Shown one piece after another: positions 40,886-50,067 of a stretch of DNA of 64,000 nt. The translations under genes were made by a program, and so were the position numbers. Positions within the stretch are counted from its first letter, which is position 1. The number at the start of each line of letters is the position of its first letter. The stretch comes from Campylobacter avium LMG 24591 (lineage in GTDB: Bacteria > Campylobacterota > Campylobacteria > Campylobacterales > Campylobacteraceae), in NCBI RefSeq assembly GCF_002238335.1, contig NZ_CP022347.1, positions 558,001 through 622,000 of the forward strand, written 5' to 3'. Under the pieces are notes generated by a model. It had not been told where the DNA came from. It made no database searches and saw only the letters and a list, made by a program, of their open reading frames with translations.

Positions 40886-43465
40886 TTAATTTTTCTTTTT
40901 GATGATGATTTCCTTATCCTTAGCGTCTATTACTATCTCATCGTCTAGTTTTAGCTCATCAGCTAAGATCATATCGCTAAGCTTATCCTCTATCATATCA
41001 TAAATGGCTCTTTTTAAAGGTCTAGCACCAAAATCCACATCAAAGCCCTCATTTGCTATTAAAAGCGCAGCATCCTCGCTAAGCTCAGCTTTTATACCCT
41101 TGTTTTCAAGCGATTTTTGCAAGTCTTTAAATAAAAGCTTAACTATCTCATAAGCCTCATCCTTGCCCAAAGGATTAAAGGTAATAATATCATCTAAGCG
41201 GTTTAAAAACTCCGGCTTAAAAAAGTTTTTAAGCTCGTTTTTTATGGCTTCTTCTTGTTCTTTACCCTTTAGGTTCATAATGGCATTTGAGGCTATGTTT
41301 GAGGTTAGGATGATGATAGTGTTTTTAAAATCAACCGTAACCCCCTTGCTATCAGTTGCCCTGCCATCATCTAAAATTCCTAAAAGCACATTAAAAACAT
41401 CTTTGTGAGCTTTTTCCACCTCATCAAACAAAAGCACTGAATAAGGCTTTCTTCTAACTGCTTCTGTAAGTTCGCCGCCTTCTTCGTGTCCTACATAGCC
41501 CGGAGGTGCTCCTAAAAGCCTTGATACGCTATGCTTTTCCATAAATTCACTCATATCAAATCTTATCAAAGCCTTTTCATCATCAAATAAAAACTTAGCT
41601 AAAGCCTTAGCAGACTGCGTTTTTCCAACCCCGGTAGGTCCTAAGAATAAAAAGCTGCCTATAGGTTTTTTCTCATCATTTAATCCAGCCTTGTTTCTTT
41701 TAATAGCCCTTGCAAGTGCTGATATAGCCTTTTCTTGACCCACTACGCTTTCTTTTAGATGTTTTTCAACTTCTAGGAATTTTTGCTTTTCTGAAGTTAG
41801 CATTTTTTGCACTGAAATTCCTGTCCATTTGCTAAGTATGGAGGCTACTAAATCCTCATCCACTTGATTTTTAAGCAAAACTCCTTCCTCACTCATTTTT
41901 TGCCACTTATCCTCTAGGCTTTTTAGCTCTTTTTCTATGCTTGGAATTTGTCCGTATTCTATCTCAGCAACCTTTTGAAACTCGCCCTTGCTTTTTGCTA
42001 AATTTGCCTCATTTTTAAGGCTATCTATATCTTTTTTCTTTGAATTTATCTCATTAAATACAGCCTTTTCGCTTTCAAATTTAGCATTTAAATTTACTTG
42101 TTTTTCCTTTAAATCGCTAAGTTCTTTAGCAATTTCATTTAATCTTTTTTCATTTTTTTCCTTATCTTCCATTTTCAAGGCTTCATTTTCAACCTCTAAG
42201 GTCTCTATCTCTTTTCTTGCCTTTCTTAAAGAGCTTGGCTCACTTTCTATTTGCATTTTAAGCTCAGCTGCTGCCTCATCTATTAAATCAATGGCCTTAT
42301 CAGGTAAAAATCTATCACTTATATACCTTTTTGAAAGCTTTGCAGCTGCGACTAGGGCACTATCTGTAATGCTTACATTGTGATGAATTTCAAGCTTTTC
42401 TTTTATGCCTCTTAGCATAGCTAAGGCCTCATTTACATTTGGCTCAGCAACAGTTATAGGCTGAAATCTTCTTTGTAAAGCTGCATCTTTTTCAAAATAT
42501 TTTCTGTATTCTTTAAGCGTTGTAGCTCCTACGGTGTGAAGCTCTCCTCTTGCAAGAGCTGGTTTTAAGATATTTGCAGCATCCATTGAGCCCTCGCTGG
42601 CTCCAGCTCCAACTATGGTGTGAATTTCATCTATGAAAAGCACTACATTTTCACTTTGTATAGCCTCATTTACCACAGCTTTTAATCTATCCTCAAATTC
42701 GCCCCTATACTTTGCACCGGCTATTAAGGCACTCATATCAAGGGCTATTATTTTTTTATTTTGCAAGGATTTTGGCACATCTTTTTTTACTATCCTTTGT
42801 GCTAGGGCTTCAACGATAGCTGTTTTTCCAACTCCTGGCTCTCCTAAAAGTATAGGATTATTCTTTGTTTTTCTTATCAAAATTTGCATAAGCCTTTGAA
42901 TTTCTTCTTCTCTGCCTATGATGGGTTCTAGTTTATTTTCCCTAGCTTTTTGTGTTAAATCAACTCCAAATTTATTCAAGGCATCAAAGCTTTCATCGGC
43001 ACTTTTGCTATCTATTTTTTTACCAGCTCTTATGTTTTCAAGCTCTTTTTTAAAGTCCATTAAGTCTATAAATTTGCTTAAAAGCTCTTTATACTCTTTG
43101 TTGTTTTGAAGTTGAGATATTAAAAAGGTATCAACTGATAGATAAGAATCTGCGTTTGCACTCATCAAAGCCCTAGCATTTTCTAAATCCTTTAAAAGCT
43201 CATTTGAAATTCTAATATTATCCTTGCTTACATTTGAGCTTGTGGCAAGATTTGAAATTTTGCTTTTTATTTCTAGCTCTAGGGCATCTTTTGAGATATT
43301 TTTTTTATTTAAAACTTGATTTAATAAGCTCGTGCTATCAAGGCTTAAAGCCCATAATATGTGTAAAGAAGATATTTCATTATTTTTTGAATGTATAGCT
43401 AAAGAAGCCGCACTTTCCAAAGCTTCTAGCATAGAAGTGGTTAGGTAATCTTGTATATTTGCCAT
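40886..43465 (-). CDS. clpB: Disaggregase chaperone ClpB
   Basis: 859 residues. Hexameric AAA+ machine that rescues aggregated protein with DnaK. N-domain (1-145), first AAA with GEPGVGKTA and DEIHT, the long coiled coil (about 400-520) that separates ClpB from ClpA, second AAA with GPTGVGKTQ and DEVEKAH. Transcribed alone from the promoter at 43496-43524, which is overlapped by a HspR-type operator, so it should be heat-induced. Confidence 0.97.
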   Translation of the reverse strand: MANIQDYLTTSMLEALESAASLAIHSKNNEISSLHILWALSLDSTSLLNQVLNKKNISKDALELEIKSKISNLATSSNVSKDNIRISNELLKDLENARALMSANADSYLSVDTFLISQLQNNKEYKELLSKFIDLMDFKKELENIRAGKKIDSKSADESFDALNKFGVDLTQKARENKLEPIIGREEEIQRLMQILIRKTKNNPILLGEPGVGKTAIVEALAQRIVKKDVPKSLQNKKIIALDMSALIAGAKYRGEFEDRLKAVVNEAIQSENVVLFIDEIHTIVGAGASEGSMDAANILKPALARGELHTVGATTLKEYRKYFEKDAALQRRFQPITVAEPNVNEALAMLRGIKEKLEIHHNVSITDSALVAAAKLSKRYISDRFLPDKAIDLIDEAAAELKMQIESEPSSLRKARKEIETLEVENEALKMEDKEKNEKRLNEIAKELSDLKEKQVNLNAKFESEKAVFNEINSKKKDIDSLKNEANLAKSKGEFQKVAEIEYGQIPSIEKELKSLEDKWQKMSEEGVLLKNQVDEDLVASILSKWTGISVQKMLTSEKQKFLEVEKHLKESVVGQEKAISALARAIKRNKAGLNDEKKPIGSFLFLGPTGVGKTQSAKALAKFLFDDEKALIRFDMSEFMEKHSVSRLLGAPPGYVGHEEGGELTEAVRRKPYSVLLFDEVEKAHKDVFNVLLGILDDGRATDSKGVTVDFKNTIIILTSNIASNAIMNLKGKEQEEAIKNELKNFFKPEFLNRLDDIITFNPLGKDEAYEIVKLLFKDLQKSLENKGIKAELSEDAALLIANEGFDVDFGARPLKRAIYDMIEDKLSDMILADELKLDDEIVIDAKDKEIIIKKKN

Positions 43466-43495
43466 AGTATTCTCCTAAAGTTTTATAGTGATGAT

Positions 43496-43524
43496 ATTAT
43501 ATAACTTTAGTGAGTTATTGTCAA
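43496..43524 (-). promoter_or_regulatory. Consensus promoter of clpB
   Basis: TTGACA (43524-43519), 17 bases, TATAAT (43501-43496) on the minus strand. Perfect boxes, rare in Campylobacter. The operator below covers the -35 and spacer. Confidence 0.8.
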
Positions 43525-43525
43525 G
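43505..43525 (-). promoter_or_regulatory. HspR-type HAIR operator
   Basis: CTTGACA, seven bases, ACTAAAG, compared with the HAIR consensus CTTGAGT-N7-ACTCAAG: 5 of 7 and 6 of 7 match, with the correct spacer. HspR represses clpB in related species; heat should release it. Confidence 0.65.
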
Positions 43526-43543
43526 TTTCTTAAGTAAAAAATT

Positions 43544-43834
43544 TTAATATTTTAAAAAAGCATCCATAGCCTTTTTAAATTCATCTATCTTTTTTTCATT
43601 TTTATCCTCTAAGGCTTGTAAGATACAGTGGCTTAAATGCTCTTTTAATATAGCCTTAGCCGTGCTTGAAATTTCTCCTCTTACCGCGGCTAGTTGCACC
43701 ACCACTTCACTACAATCCCTGCCATTTTCTATCATCCTTTTTATAGATTCTAAATGCCCTATGCTCTTACTTAGTCTGTTTATCATAGCTCTGTCGTGCC
43801 CGTGAGAGTGGGCATTTTTCTTATCTGCTTGCAT
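43544..43834 (-). CDS. CsoR/FrmR-family metal or aldehyde sensing repressor
   Basis: 96 residues, all helical. The family triad Cys41, His66, Cys70 (in DCSEVVVQLAAVRG and EHLSHCI) is present, as in CsoR and FrmR. The N-terminus is His-rich (HSHGHDR), suggesting metal binding. Regulated target not evident; genes next to it are FliL-like and clpB. It overlaps the upstream gene by 14 bases. Confidence 0.85.
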   Translation of the reverse strand: MQADKKNAHSHGHDRAMINRLSKSIGHLESIKRMIENGRDCSEVVVQLAAVRGEISSTAKAILKEHLSHCILQALEDKNEKKIDEFKKAMDAFLKY

Positions 43835-44441
43835 TTAAGTCCTTTAAGCTTAGGTTTTTATCTTTTAACTGAAGCTCTATATTTTCAGGTAAGCTTGGGA
43901 TTTCTAAGATGCTAGGATCTATCTCATCTACGGATAAATTCTCATTTTCATCAGCTAAAATTTTACCCACATCTTCTATCTCATCTATCTTTGGAATGCT
44001 TAAATTTTCATCTATTTTAAGATTATCATCCTTTTTTTTATCCTCTTTTTTGTCTTTATCATCTTTAAATTCATAGTCTTTTAAAAAGCTCTTAAGCTCT
44101 TCTATATCAAATTTTTGCACCCCTTTTAGTTTTATTATATATACTTCTTTGATGTCTATCTTGTATTTTTGTTTTATGTATCTGCTTAGACTTTGTTTAA
44201 ATCTTAGCTTTCCAAGCTCTGTAAATATATCCTCATAAAAAAAGCTTGAAATTACAGTGTTTGTGGCGTCTTTTAGCTTGTTTTGCTCTAAGTTTTCTCC
44301 CTCAAATTCTAAGCTTAGCTCTATCTTTTTAAGTATATTTTTGCCTTCCTTTGAGTACAGCTCTGTCCTTAAATCCTCTATTTTAAAGCTTTGAGCTTGT
44401 ATGAAAAAAAGGCTTAAAAAAAGAAAAATTAGTATCCTCAT
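43821..44441 (-). CDS. FliL-like periplasmic protein
   Basis: 206 residues from ATG at 44441. Signal peptide (ILIFLFLSLFFIQAQS), then a domain (about 30-125) with the FliL pattern: ILKKIELSLEFE, TELGKLRFKQSL, IKEVYIIKL. A long acidic tail with repeated DENLS-like segments follows. It lacks the FliL membrane anchor. Might act near the flagellar motor; function unproven. Confidence 0.6.
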   Translation of the reverse strand: MRILIFLFLSLFFIQAQSFKIEDLRTELYSKEGKNILKKIELSLEFEGENLEQNKLKDATNTVISSFFYEDIFTELGKLRFKQSLSRYIKQKYKIDIKEVYIIKLKGVQKFDIEELKSFLKDYEFKDDKDKKEDKKKDDNLKIDENLSIPKIDEIEDVGKILADENENLSVDEIDPSILEIPSLPENIELQLKDKNLSLKDLNASR

Positions 44442-44450
44442 CAACTTTCC

Positions 44451-45770
44451 TTAGATATTTTCTTCTAGCATTATAAATTCATTTTTTTTATAAAAATCAA
44501 CAACAAGTTTATCAAATTTCAAAACGCTTTCAAAATGTTTTCTAAAATTATAAGCTTTTGAATAAAACAAGATTAAATTTTGTGGATTAGTAGCTCTTGA
44601 TAAAGCCACATAAAGCTGCCCTTTTTCAAATATATCATCTATATCACAGGCTAGTTTTTCTATGCTCATGCCTTGTGATTTGTGTATGGTTATAGCATAG
44701 GCTGGTTTTATGGGAAACTGCGTAAATGAGGCTAAAACAGTGTCATCTTCTTGCGTAAAATCAAGCAGGTTAAAGGTAAAGGCTTTTAGATGGATTATCT
44801 TAGAATTTGTTTTTTGAATTTCAAGCACGGTTTCGCCCTTTTTTTCAAAAATATCTAAAATAACTCCTTGTTCGCCGTTGTAGTAAGTGTCACCATCTTC
44901 GTATTTATTAGTACAAAAAATAATCTTAGCACCGATTTTTATCTTTAGTTTTTTAGGCACGGTTAGGGTATTTACCCATTTTTGATACTGCTCATAGCTT
45001 AAGTCTTTCATATCCTCTTTTGCAACAAGTTCTATAAATTCGCCTTCAATCATTGCTAATTTTCTTTCATTGATATAATCAGCCTTTTTATTTATCGCAC
45101 AAAGTATGCTAAAATCGTCCAAATCATCCAAACTAACATCTTTTAACAAAAAATTAGAAAAATACTCAGCGGTTTCATCATCAAGCTTTGTGTTTCTTAG
45201 CTTTGATAGATTTTCGTAAAATTTTTTATCACTTGTTCTTTTAGGAACGCTTAAAAGCACATTTTTTAAATTTAAACTTTGCCAGGCAGGCGAAGAAAAG
45301 GCGTAATGAGACTCTATAAATATATTTTTTGTATTCTCATTTTTCACTACAGGAGGTAGCTGAAAAAAATCACCCACAAATAAAATCTTGCCCTTATACT
45401 CAAGCAACCTAAGCCTTATCATCTCAAGCAAATTTGAGCTTAGCATTGAAATTTCATCTATGATTAGCAGGTCTATTTCTTTGATTTTTTTATCAAGTTT
45501 TTTAAGCTTTTTTCTTTGCTTTTTATCAAAAATTCCCAATTCTTCTAAATTCGAGCAAAGCCCAAAGGCAAAGAAGCTGTGCACTGTTTGTCCTTTGATA
45601 TTTATAGCTGAAATGGCGGTTGTGCCAAGACTTACAACTATTTTGCCTTCTTTTATATAGTCATCCTTTATAAGCTTTGTAGTGTAGGATTTGCCAACCC
45701 CAGCACCCCCACTTAAAAAGACATTGTTAGTTTTTAATAGCTCTTTGATTTTTTTAGCAGCCAAAATCAA
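44451..45770 (-). CDS. Pif1/RecD-like DNA helicase
   Basis: 439 residues. Walker A NVFLSGGAGVGKSYTTK (about 16-32), Walker B LLIDEISMLS, FVGDFFQLPPV, and the C-terminal YAITIHKSQGMSIEKL and YVALSRATNPQNLIL, the motif set of superfamily 1B Pif1-like helicases, which unwind 5-prime to 3-prime. Chromosomal role in repair or fork progress inferred. Confidence 0.88.
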   Translation of the reverse strand: MILAAKKIKELLKTNNVFLSGGAGVGKSYTTKLIKDDYIKEGKIVVSLGTTAISAINIKGQTVHSFFAFGLCSNLEELGIFDKKQRKKLKKLDKKIKEIDLLIIDEISMLSSNLLEMIRLRLLEYKGKILFVGDFFQLPPVVKNENTKNIFIESHYAFSSPAWQSLNLKNVLLSVPKRTSDKKFYENLSKLRNTKLDDETAEYFSNFLLKDVSLDDLDDFSILCAINKKADYINERKLAMIEGEFIELVAKEDMKDLSYEQYQKWVNTLTVPKKLKIKIGAKIIFCTNKYEDGDTYYNGEQGVILDIFEKKGETVLEIQKTNSKIIHLKAFTFNLLDFTQEDDTVLASFTQFPIKPAYAITIHKSQGMSIEKLACDIDDIFEKGQLYVALSRATNPQNLILFYSKAYNFRKHFESVLKFDKLVVDFYKKNEFIMLEENI

Positions 45771-45851
45771 AACTTATCCTTTATACTTTGATTTAATTAT
45801 AGCATTAAGCATAAAATTTTGCTAAACTTACATTCATTTTTAAGGTTTAAG

Positions 45852-47162
45852 ATGAGAGTGTTTGTTTTTATATTTGCTTTATTTTTTATATCTTGTTCAT
45901 CTAAAGTAGAGAATTTAAACTCAAAATATGCTGATTTAAAATTCAAGCAAGACATAAATAGCTTAGTTTTTTTTGATGAAAAGATAAGTCAAAGTGCAAG
46001 TTCTTACAAGGCTAAGTTTTTTACTCCTTGGCATAGCAAGCTAAGCAAAAAAAGCTATAAGCAAAAGGATATTTTTTGGTCCTTTGCCCTTTACTTAAGT
46101 GATAGGAAGTATTATTTTTTTAACAAACAAGAAATAAGCAAGTCTTATTTTAAAAAACTTATAGACAATGCAAATGTAAAAGATTTTTTAAGCTTAAAGA
46201 AAAAGGCTATCATAACAAAAACTTCAAATTTAAAAAATCTACCAAGCAAAACAGCCATACTTTTAAATCCTTTCAAAGAGGGCGAGGGTTTGCCCTTTGA
46301 TTATTCCTTAGACTCTGTTTTAAACATAGGTTCGCCTGTTTTAATATCTCATTTTACTAAGGATAAAGAATTTGCCTTTGTCTTAGCTGAAAGTGGTTTT
46401 GGCTTTGTGGAGGCTAGAAATTTAGAGCTTTTTACAGAGCAAAGGGCAAAAACTTATGAAAAGTTAAACTTTATTACTCCTATAAAGGAGAGATTTCCGG
46501 TTTTATCCTTGGATAATAACTTTGCCTTCGAGCTAAGAGTAGGTGCGATTTATCCATACTATGCCTTTGAAAATGGACATTATATAGGTAAAATTGGGGA
46601 TTTAAAATACAAAATTCCAAGTTATGCGGTTTCTGCTTTTCCTCTTTCTTTAAACGATAAAAATTTAAAAATGCAGTTAAAGGAGCTTTTTGCTAGACCT
46701 TATGGCTGGGGCGGATATGATTTTGAAAGGGATTGTTCTTTATTTATCAGGGATTTGTTTGCTTCTTTTGGCTTTTATTTGCCTAGAAATTCTTACGCAC
46801 AAAGTCTTGCCTTAAAAAGATTTGATATAAGCAAGTTAAGCAATTTACAAAAGCAAGATTTTATAAAAAAATACGCTAAGCCTTATACCACTTTGCTTTA
46901 TCTAAGAGGGCATATAATGCTTTATGCTGGTGTTTTAAAGGGTGAAAATGTAGCCTTACATAGCATTTGGGGCATAAGAACAAAGGATGATAAAAGGCTT
47001 TTAGTGGGAAAGAGTGCCCTTACCACTCTTGATGTGGGAAAAGAATCAAGCGAGGTTGATGAAAAAGACTTGATTTTAAGCAGATTAAGTGCAATTTCTT
47101 TTTTATCTTTAAGCGAAAATGAGCTTTTGCGTATAAATGAAGCCTTAGAAAAATACCATTGA
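45852..47162 (+). CDS. NlpC/P60 cell-wall peptidase lipoprotein
   Basis: 436 residues from ATG at 45852. Lipoprotein signal (VFIFALFFISCSS, Cys lipidated). SH3-like region about 140-260, then a C40 peptidase domain: RDCSLFIRDLFASFG with the active Cys, RGHIMLYAG with His, and ALHSIWG. Should cut murein stem peptides in the periplasm. The 12 residues added by the longer frame are upstream of AAGG and are rejected. Confidence 0.82.
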   Translation: MRVFVFIFALFFISCSSKVENLNSKYADLKFKQDINSLVFFDEKISQSASSYKAKFFTPWHSKLSKKSYKQKDIFWSFALYLSDRKYYFFNKQEISKSYFKKLIDNANVKDFLSLKKKAIITKTSNLKNLPSKTAILLNPFKEGEGLPFDYSLDSVLNIGSPVLISHFTKDKEFAFVLAESGFGFVEARNLELFTEQRAKTYEKLNFITPIKERFPVLSLDNNFAFELRVGAIYPYYAFENGHYIGKIGDLKYKIPSYAVSAFPLSLNDKNLKMQLKELFARPYGWGGYDFERDCSLFIRDLFASFGFYLPRNSYAQSLALKRFDISKLSNLQKQDFIKKYAKPYTTLLYLRGHIMLYAGVLKGENVALHSIWGIRTKDDKRLLVGKSALTTLDVGKESSEVDEKDLILSRLSAISFLSLSENELLRINEALEKYH

Positions 47163-47555
47163 AGCTATGTATGCAAAGACAAACAGGATAAAAGATACAA
47201 AGCAAAAGCTGAAAAACACGGCTATGGAATTTATGGGAGCTCTTATGCCTTTAAGCTCCTCAAAGTCGCTAAAATACACAAAAATGCATTTCATAAAACA
47301 AAACAAAAGCAAGGATAGCAAGATTTGATATACAAAGTTAAGGTTTTTAAACAATAATATCATCAAAACAAGGGCTAAACTTAAGCCCCAAAATAAATCA
47401 AAATTAAAATAATGTATGAAAGTATCTCTTAGCCTGTAAGATTTGCCACAGTTTTTGCATTGTAAAAAGCTTGTATGCACGAAAAATATAGTTTCAAGAT
47501 TTATTTTATTTATCTTTGAGTTGCACTGGGTGCAGTTTTTATAAAAACTAGCCAA
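47145..47555 (-). CDS. Zinc-ribbon membrane protein
   Basis: 136 residues. Two CxxC pairs (CTQCNSK, CKNCGK) form a zinc ribbon before three membrane segments (about 55-72, 78-92, 108-134). TTG start at 47555 with AAAGGA; it overlaps the upstream stop. Unknown function. Confidence 0.65.
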   Translation of the reverse strand: MASFYKNCTQCNSKINKINLETIFFVHTSFLQCKNCGKSYRLRDTFIHYFNFDLFWGLSLALVLMILLFKNLNFVYQILLSLLLFCFMKCIFVYFSDFEELKGIRAPINSIAVFFSFCFVSFILFVFAYIASMVFF

Positions 47556-47913
47556 GAAAATCCTTTAAAATCACCCCATCAACACCCAAAACAAAGGCTT
47601 TTTCAAGCTCTTTAAGCTCATTTAATATAAGCAAAATTTTACTATCAAATAAATAAAACTCAGCCGCCTTTGAGGCAAAAGAAGCTAAACTTTCATCATC
47701 AAGTAGGATAAAATCAGCCCCCAAAGCATTTGCTAAAAAAAGCTCATCCTTTTGCCTTACGCATATAGCCCATTTTTCCTCGCTTTTTTGCAAGAGTTTT
47801 ATTAAGCTTTCATCATAAGTTTTTATGAAATTTATCTTATTTTTATGTATCTTATCTGTAAATAGGGCAAAACTTTCAGTTTTTATTAAGTGGTGTCCAA
47901 AGATTAGCATCAT
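47548..47913 (-). CDS. Hypothetical cytosolic protein
   Basis: 121 residues, alternating strands and helices (EKWAICVRQKDELFLANALG, ADFILLDDESLASFASKAAE), like half of a flavodoxin-type or glycerophosphodiesterase-like fold, but no motif is recognised. Between cmoB and the zinc-ribbon gene in one unit. Confidence 0.6.
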   Translation of the reverse strand: MMLIFGHHLIKTESFALFTDKIHKNKINFIKTYDESLIKLLQKSEEKWAICVRQKDELFLANALGADFILLDDESLASFASKAAEFYLFDSKILLILNELKELEKAFVLGVDGVILKDFLG

Positions 47914-47919
47914 ATCTTC

Positions 47920-48774
47920 CTAAATTTTAAGTTTAACATATACTCTTTTTGGTGCGTCATAGCCCTCAAAGCTTAAATTCTCATCCTTTTCATCCAAAAA
48001 ATCCTCAAGCGAAAAGCCATCTATCCACTGCGTTTTTCTTTGCTCTTCTTTTGTGGTTTTGTTTTTATGTAGCACTTCAAAGCTTTTAAATCCAGCCCTT
48101 TCACACCAGTTTCTAAGTGCTAGGATAGAGGGCACAAAATAAATATTTGAAATCCTTGAGTAAGTAGATCTAGGCACAAGTGCGACCTCTTTATCATCTT
48201 CTATATACATAGTATCTAAAAATACCACTCCATTTTTATTTAATGAAGCTTTTAGCTCCTTTAGCATTTTTATAGGATCTTGCCTGTGATAAAGCACTCC
48301 AAGACAAAATATTACATCAAATTTAAACTCATAACTAGGCAAATCCTGCACTCCTAAAAGCTCAAAGTTAATATCCTTTTTTGCTAGAGCATTTATAAGG
48401 CTAAATTGTAAAAAACATCTCACACTAGGATCAAAGCCTATGAGTTTTTTAGGCTTAAATTCAAGCATCTTAAACATATAATATCCATTATTACAACCCA
48501 CATCAGCTACTATCTTATTTTCAATCTCACTCATAAAGGGCTTTAAAATTTCAAATTTCATAAAGCTTTGCCACTCGCTATCTATGAAAAGTTCATTTAG
48601 TCTAAAGGGTCCCTTTCTCCAAGGTTTTAGCTTTAAGGCCAAATCTTTTACCCTCTCATCAAAGTCTTTTTTAAAGTTTAAATTTACAGATTTATCCAAG
48701 CTAAATTTAGCTTCGTTTAGCTCTTTTTTAAGTTCATTTATTTGCATTAAAAGTTTTTTTTCTTGTTCGTTCAT
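47920..48774 (-). CDS. cmoB: tRNA U34 carboxymethyltransferase
   Basis: 284 residues. Uses carboxy-SAM to make 5-oxyacetyl uridine at tRNA position 34, widening wobble reading. KLKPWRKGPFRLNELFIDSE and VADVGCNNGYYMFKMLEF are the CmoB signatures; VIFCLGVLYHRQDPIKMLKE follows. The partner CmoA is not in the window. Confidence 0.92.
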   Translation of the reverse strand: MNEQEKKLLMQINELKKELNEAKFSLDKSVNLNFKKDFDERVKDLALKLKPWRKGPFRLNELFIDSEWQSFMKFEILKPFMSEIENKIVADVGCNNGYYMFKMLEFKPKKLIGFDPSVRCFLQFSLINALAKKDINFELLGVQDLPSYEFKFDVIFCLGVLYHRQDPIKMLKELKASLNKNGVVFLDTMYIEDDKEVALVPRSTYSRISNIYFVPSILALRNWCERAGFKSFEVLHKNKTTKEEQRKTQWIDGFSLEDFLDEKDENLSFEGYDAPKRVYVKLKI

Positions 48775-48846
48775 AATTTAGCCCGTTTTTGCTTGCATTT
48801 TAGCATAAAAAATTTGCTATAATCCTTTTATTTCAAAAGGTTATTT

Positions 48847-50067
48847 ATGCTTGATTTTATCAAATACAAAGGCTTTAAGCTTCCTATGATTTACGAGGAG
48901 GATAAGAGCTTACCTATAGTTTATGTGAAATTACTTTTTAAAAATAGCGGTCGTGCCTATGATGATGTAGCAGGCCTTTCCTCGATGTTTGCAAGGCTTT
49001 TAAATGAAGGTTGTGATGATAATTTTTTCAAAGAACTTGAGCTTAGAGCGATAAATTTAAGTGCAAGCTCTGATTTTGAAAGTTTTGAGCTTAGTATATC
49101 TTGCTTGAAAGAAAATTTGGACTTTGCTTTAAAAGCTCTTAAAAATTTGCTTTACAAACCTCGCTTTGATGAAAAGCTTTTAAATCTTTTAAAACTTACA
49201 GCCCTTGGGGAGTTAAGCAGTAGAAATAGCGACTATGACTATCTGGCAAAAAGGCTTTTGGATAAAACCGTGTATCCTTACGATGAATTTTCATCCTCAA
49301 ATGATGGCGATGAGTTAAGCATTCAAAAGATTTCTTTAAAAGAGCTTAAAGATTTTCATAAAAAAAATTTGTGTTTAGAAAATTTGATTTTAAGCTTTGG
49401 TGGCGATATAAAAAAAGAACAGTTCAAAGATAGCATTTGCGTTGTTTTAGATGAGTTAAACACGGCTTCTAGTACAAAAGAAAAGAGTTTTGCTTTTGTA
49501 AATTCTAGGGATGTTTTTGAAAGCAAAAAGCAAAGCAAGCAAGCCTACATCTACTTTGCCACGCCTTTTGAGCTGGATTTTACAGATAAAGGCTATCATC
49601 TTGCAAAGATAGCCTTGTTTGTGCTTGGTGCAGGTGGCTTTGGCTCTAGGATTATGGAAGAGGTACGCGTAAAAAGAGGCCTTGCTTATAGTGCTTATGC
49701 TAGGCTTGATTGTCATAGAACTTATAAAAGGGTCTTTGGTTATTTGCAAACAAAAAATGAAAATGCCGCTTTGGCCAAGGATTTGATAAAAGAAATTTTA
49801 GCTACTTTTATAAAAGATGGCATTAGCGAATATGAGCTTACGCAGGCAAAGAATTTCTTGCTAGGCTCGTCTTGCTTGCATTATGAAAGTCTTGCAAAAA
49901 GGCTAGATGTGGCCTTAAGCGAATTTTACAAAGGTCTTAAAATAGGCCATTTAAAAGAAGAATTAAAACTCATAGAAAAAACAAATTTAAAGGATTTAAA
50001 TTCCTTTTTAAAAGAGCAAGAAAAGTTAAGTAAAGTAGTTTTTGCAAGTGTTTTGAATGCAAATTGA
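48847..50067 (+). CDS. M16-family peptidase-like protein, zinc motif missing
   Basis: 406 residues, two M16 halves. The place of the HxxEH zinc motif reads AGLSSMFARLLNEGC, so this chain cannot be catalytic alone; the second half has FVLGAGGFGSRIMEEVRVKR and GLAYSAYA, the substrate-binding RxxxGLAY motif. In bacteria such inactive chains pair with an active one. Upstream of recG, overlapping by 11 bases. Confidence 0.82.
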   Translation: MLDFIKYKGFKLPMIYEEDKSLPIVYVKLLFKNSGRAYDDVAGLSSMFARLLNEGCDDNFFKELELRAINLSASSDFESFELSISCLKENLDFALKALKNLLYKPRFDEKLLNLLKLTALGELSSRNSDYDYLAKRLLDKTVYPYDEFSSSNDGDELSIQKISLKELKDFHKKNLCLENLILSFGGDIKKEQFKDSICVVLDELNTASSTKEKSFAFVNSRDVFESKKQSKQAYIYFATPFELDFTDKGYHLAKIALFVLGAGGFGSRIMEEVRVKRGLAYSAYARLDCHRTYKRVFGYLQTKNENAALAKDLIKEILATFIKDGISEYELTQAKNFLLGSSCLHYESLAKRLDVALSEFYKGLKIGHLKEELKLIEKTNLKDLNSFLKEQEKLSKVVFASVLNAN

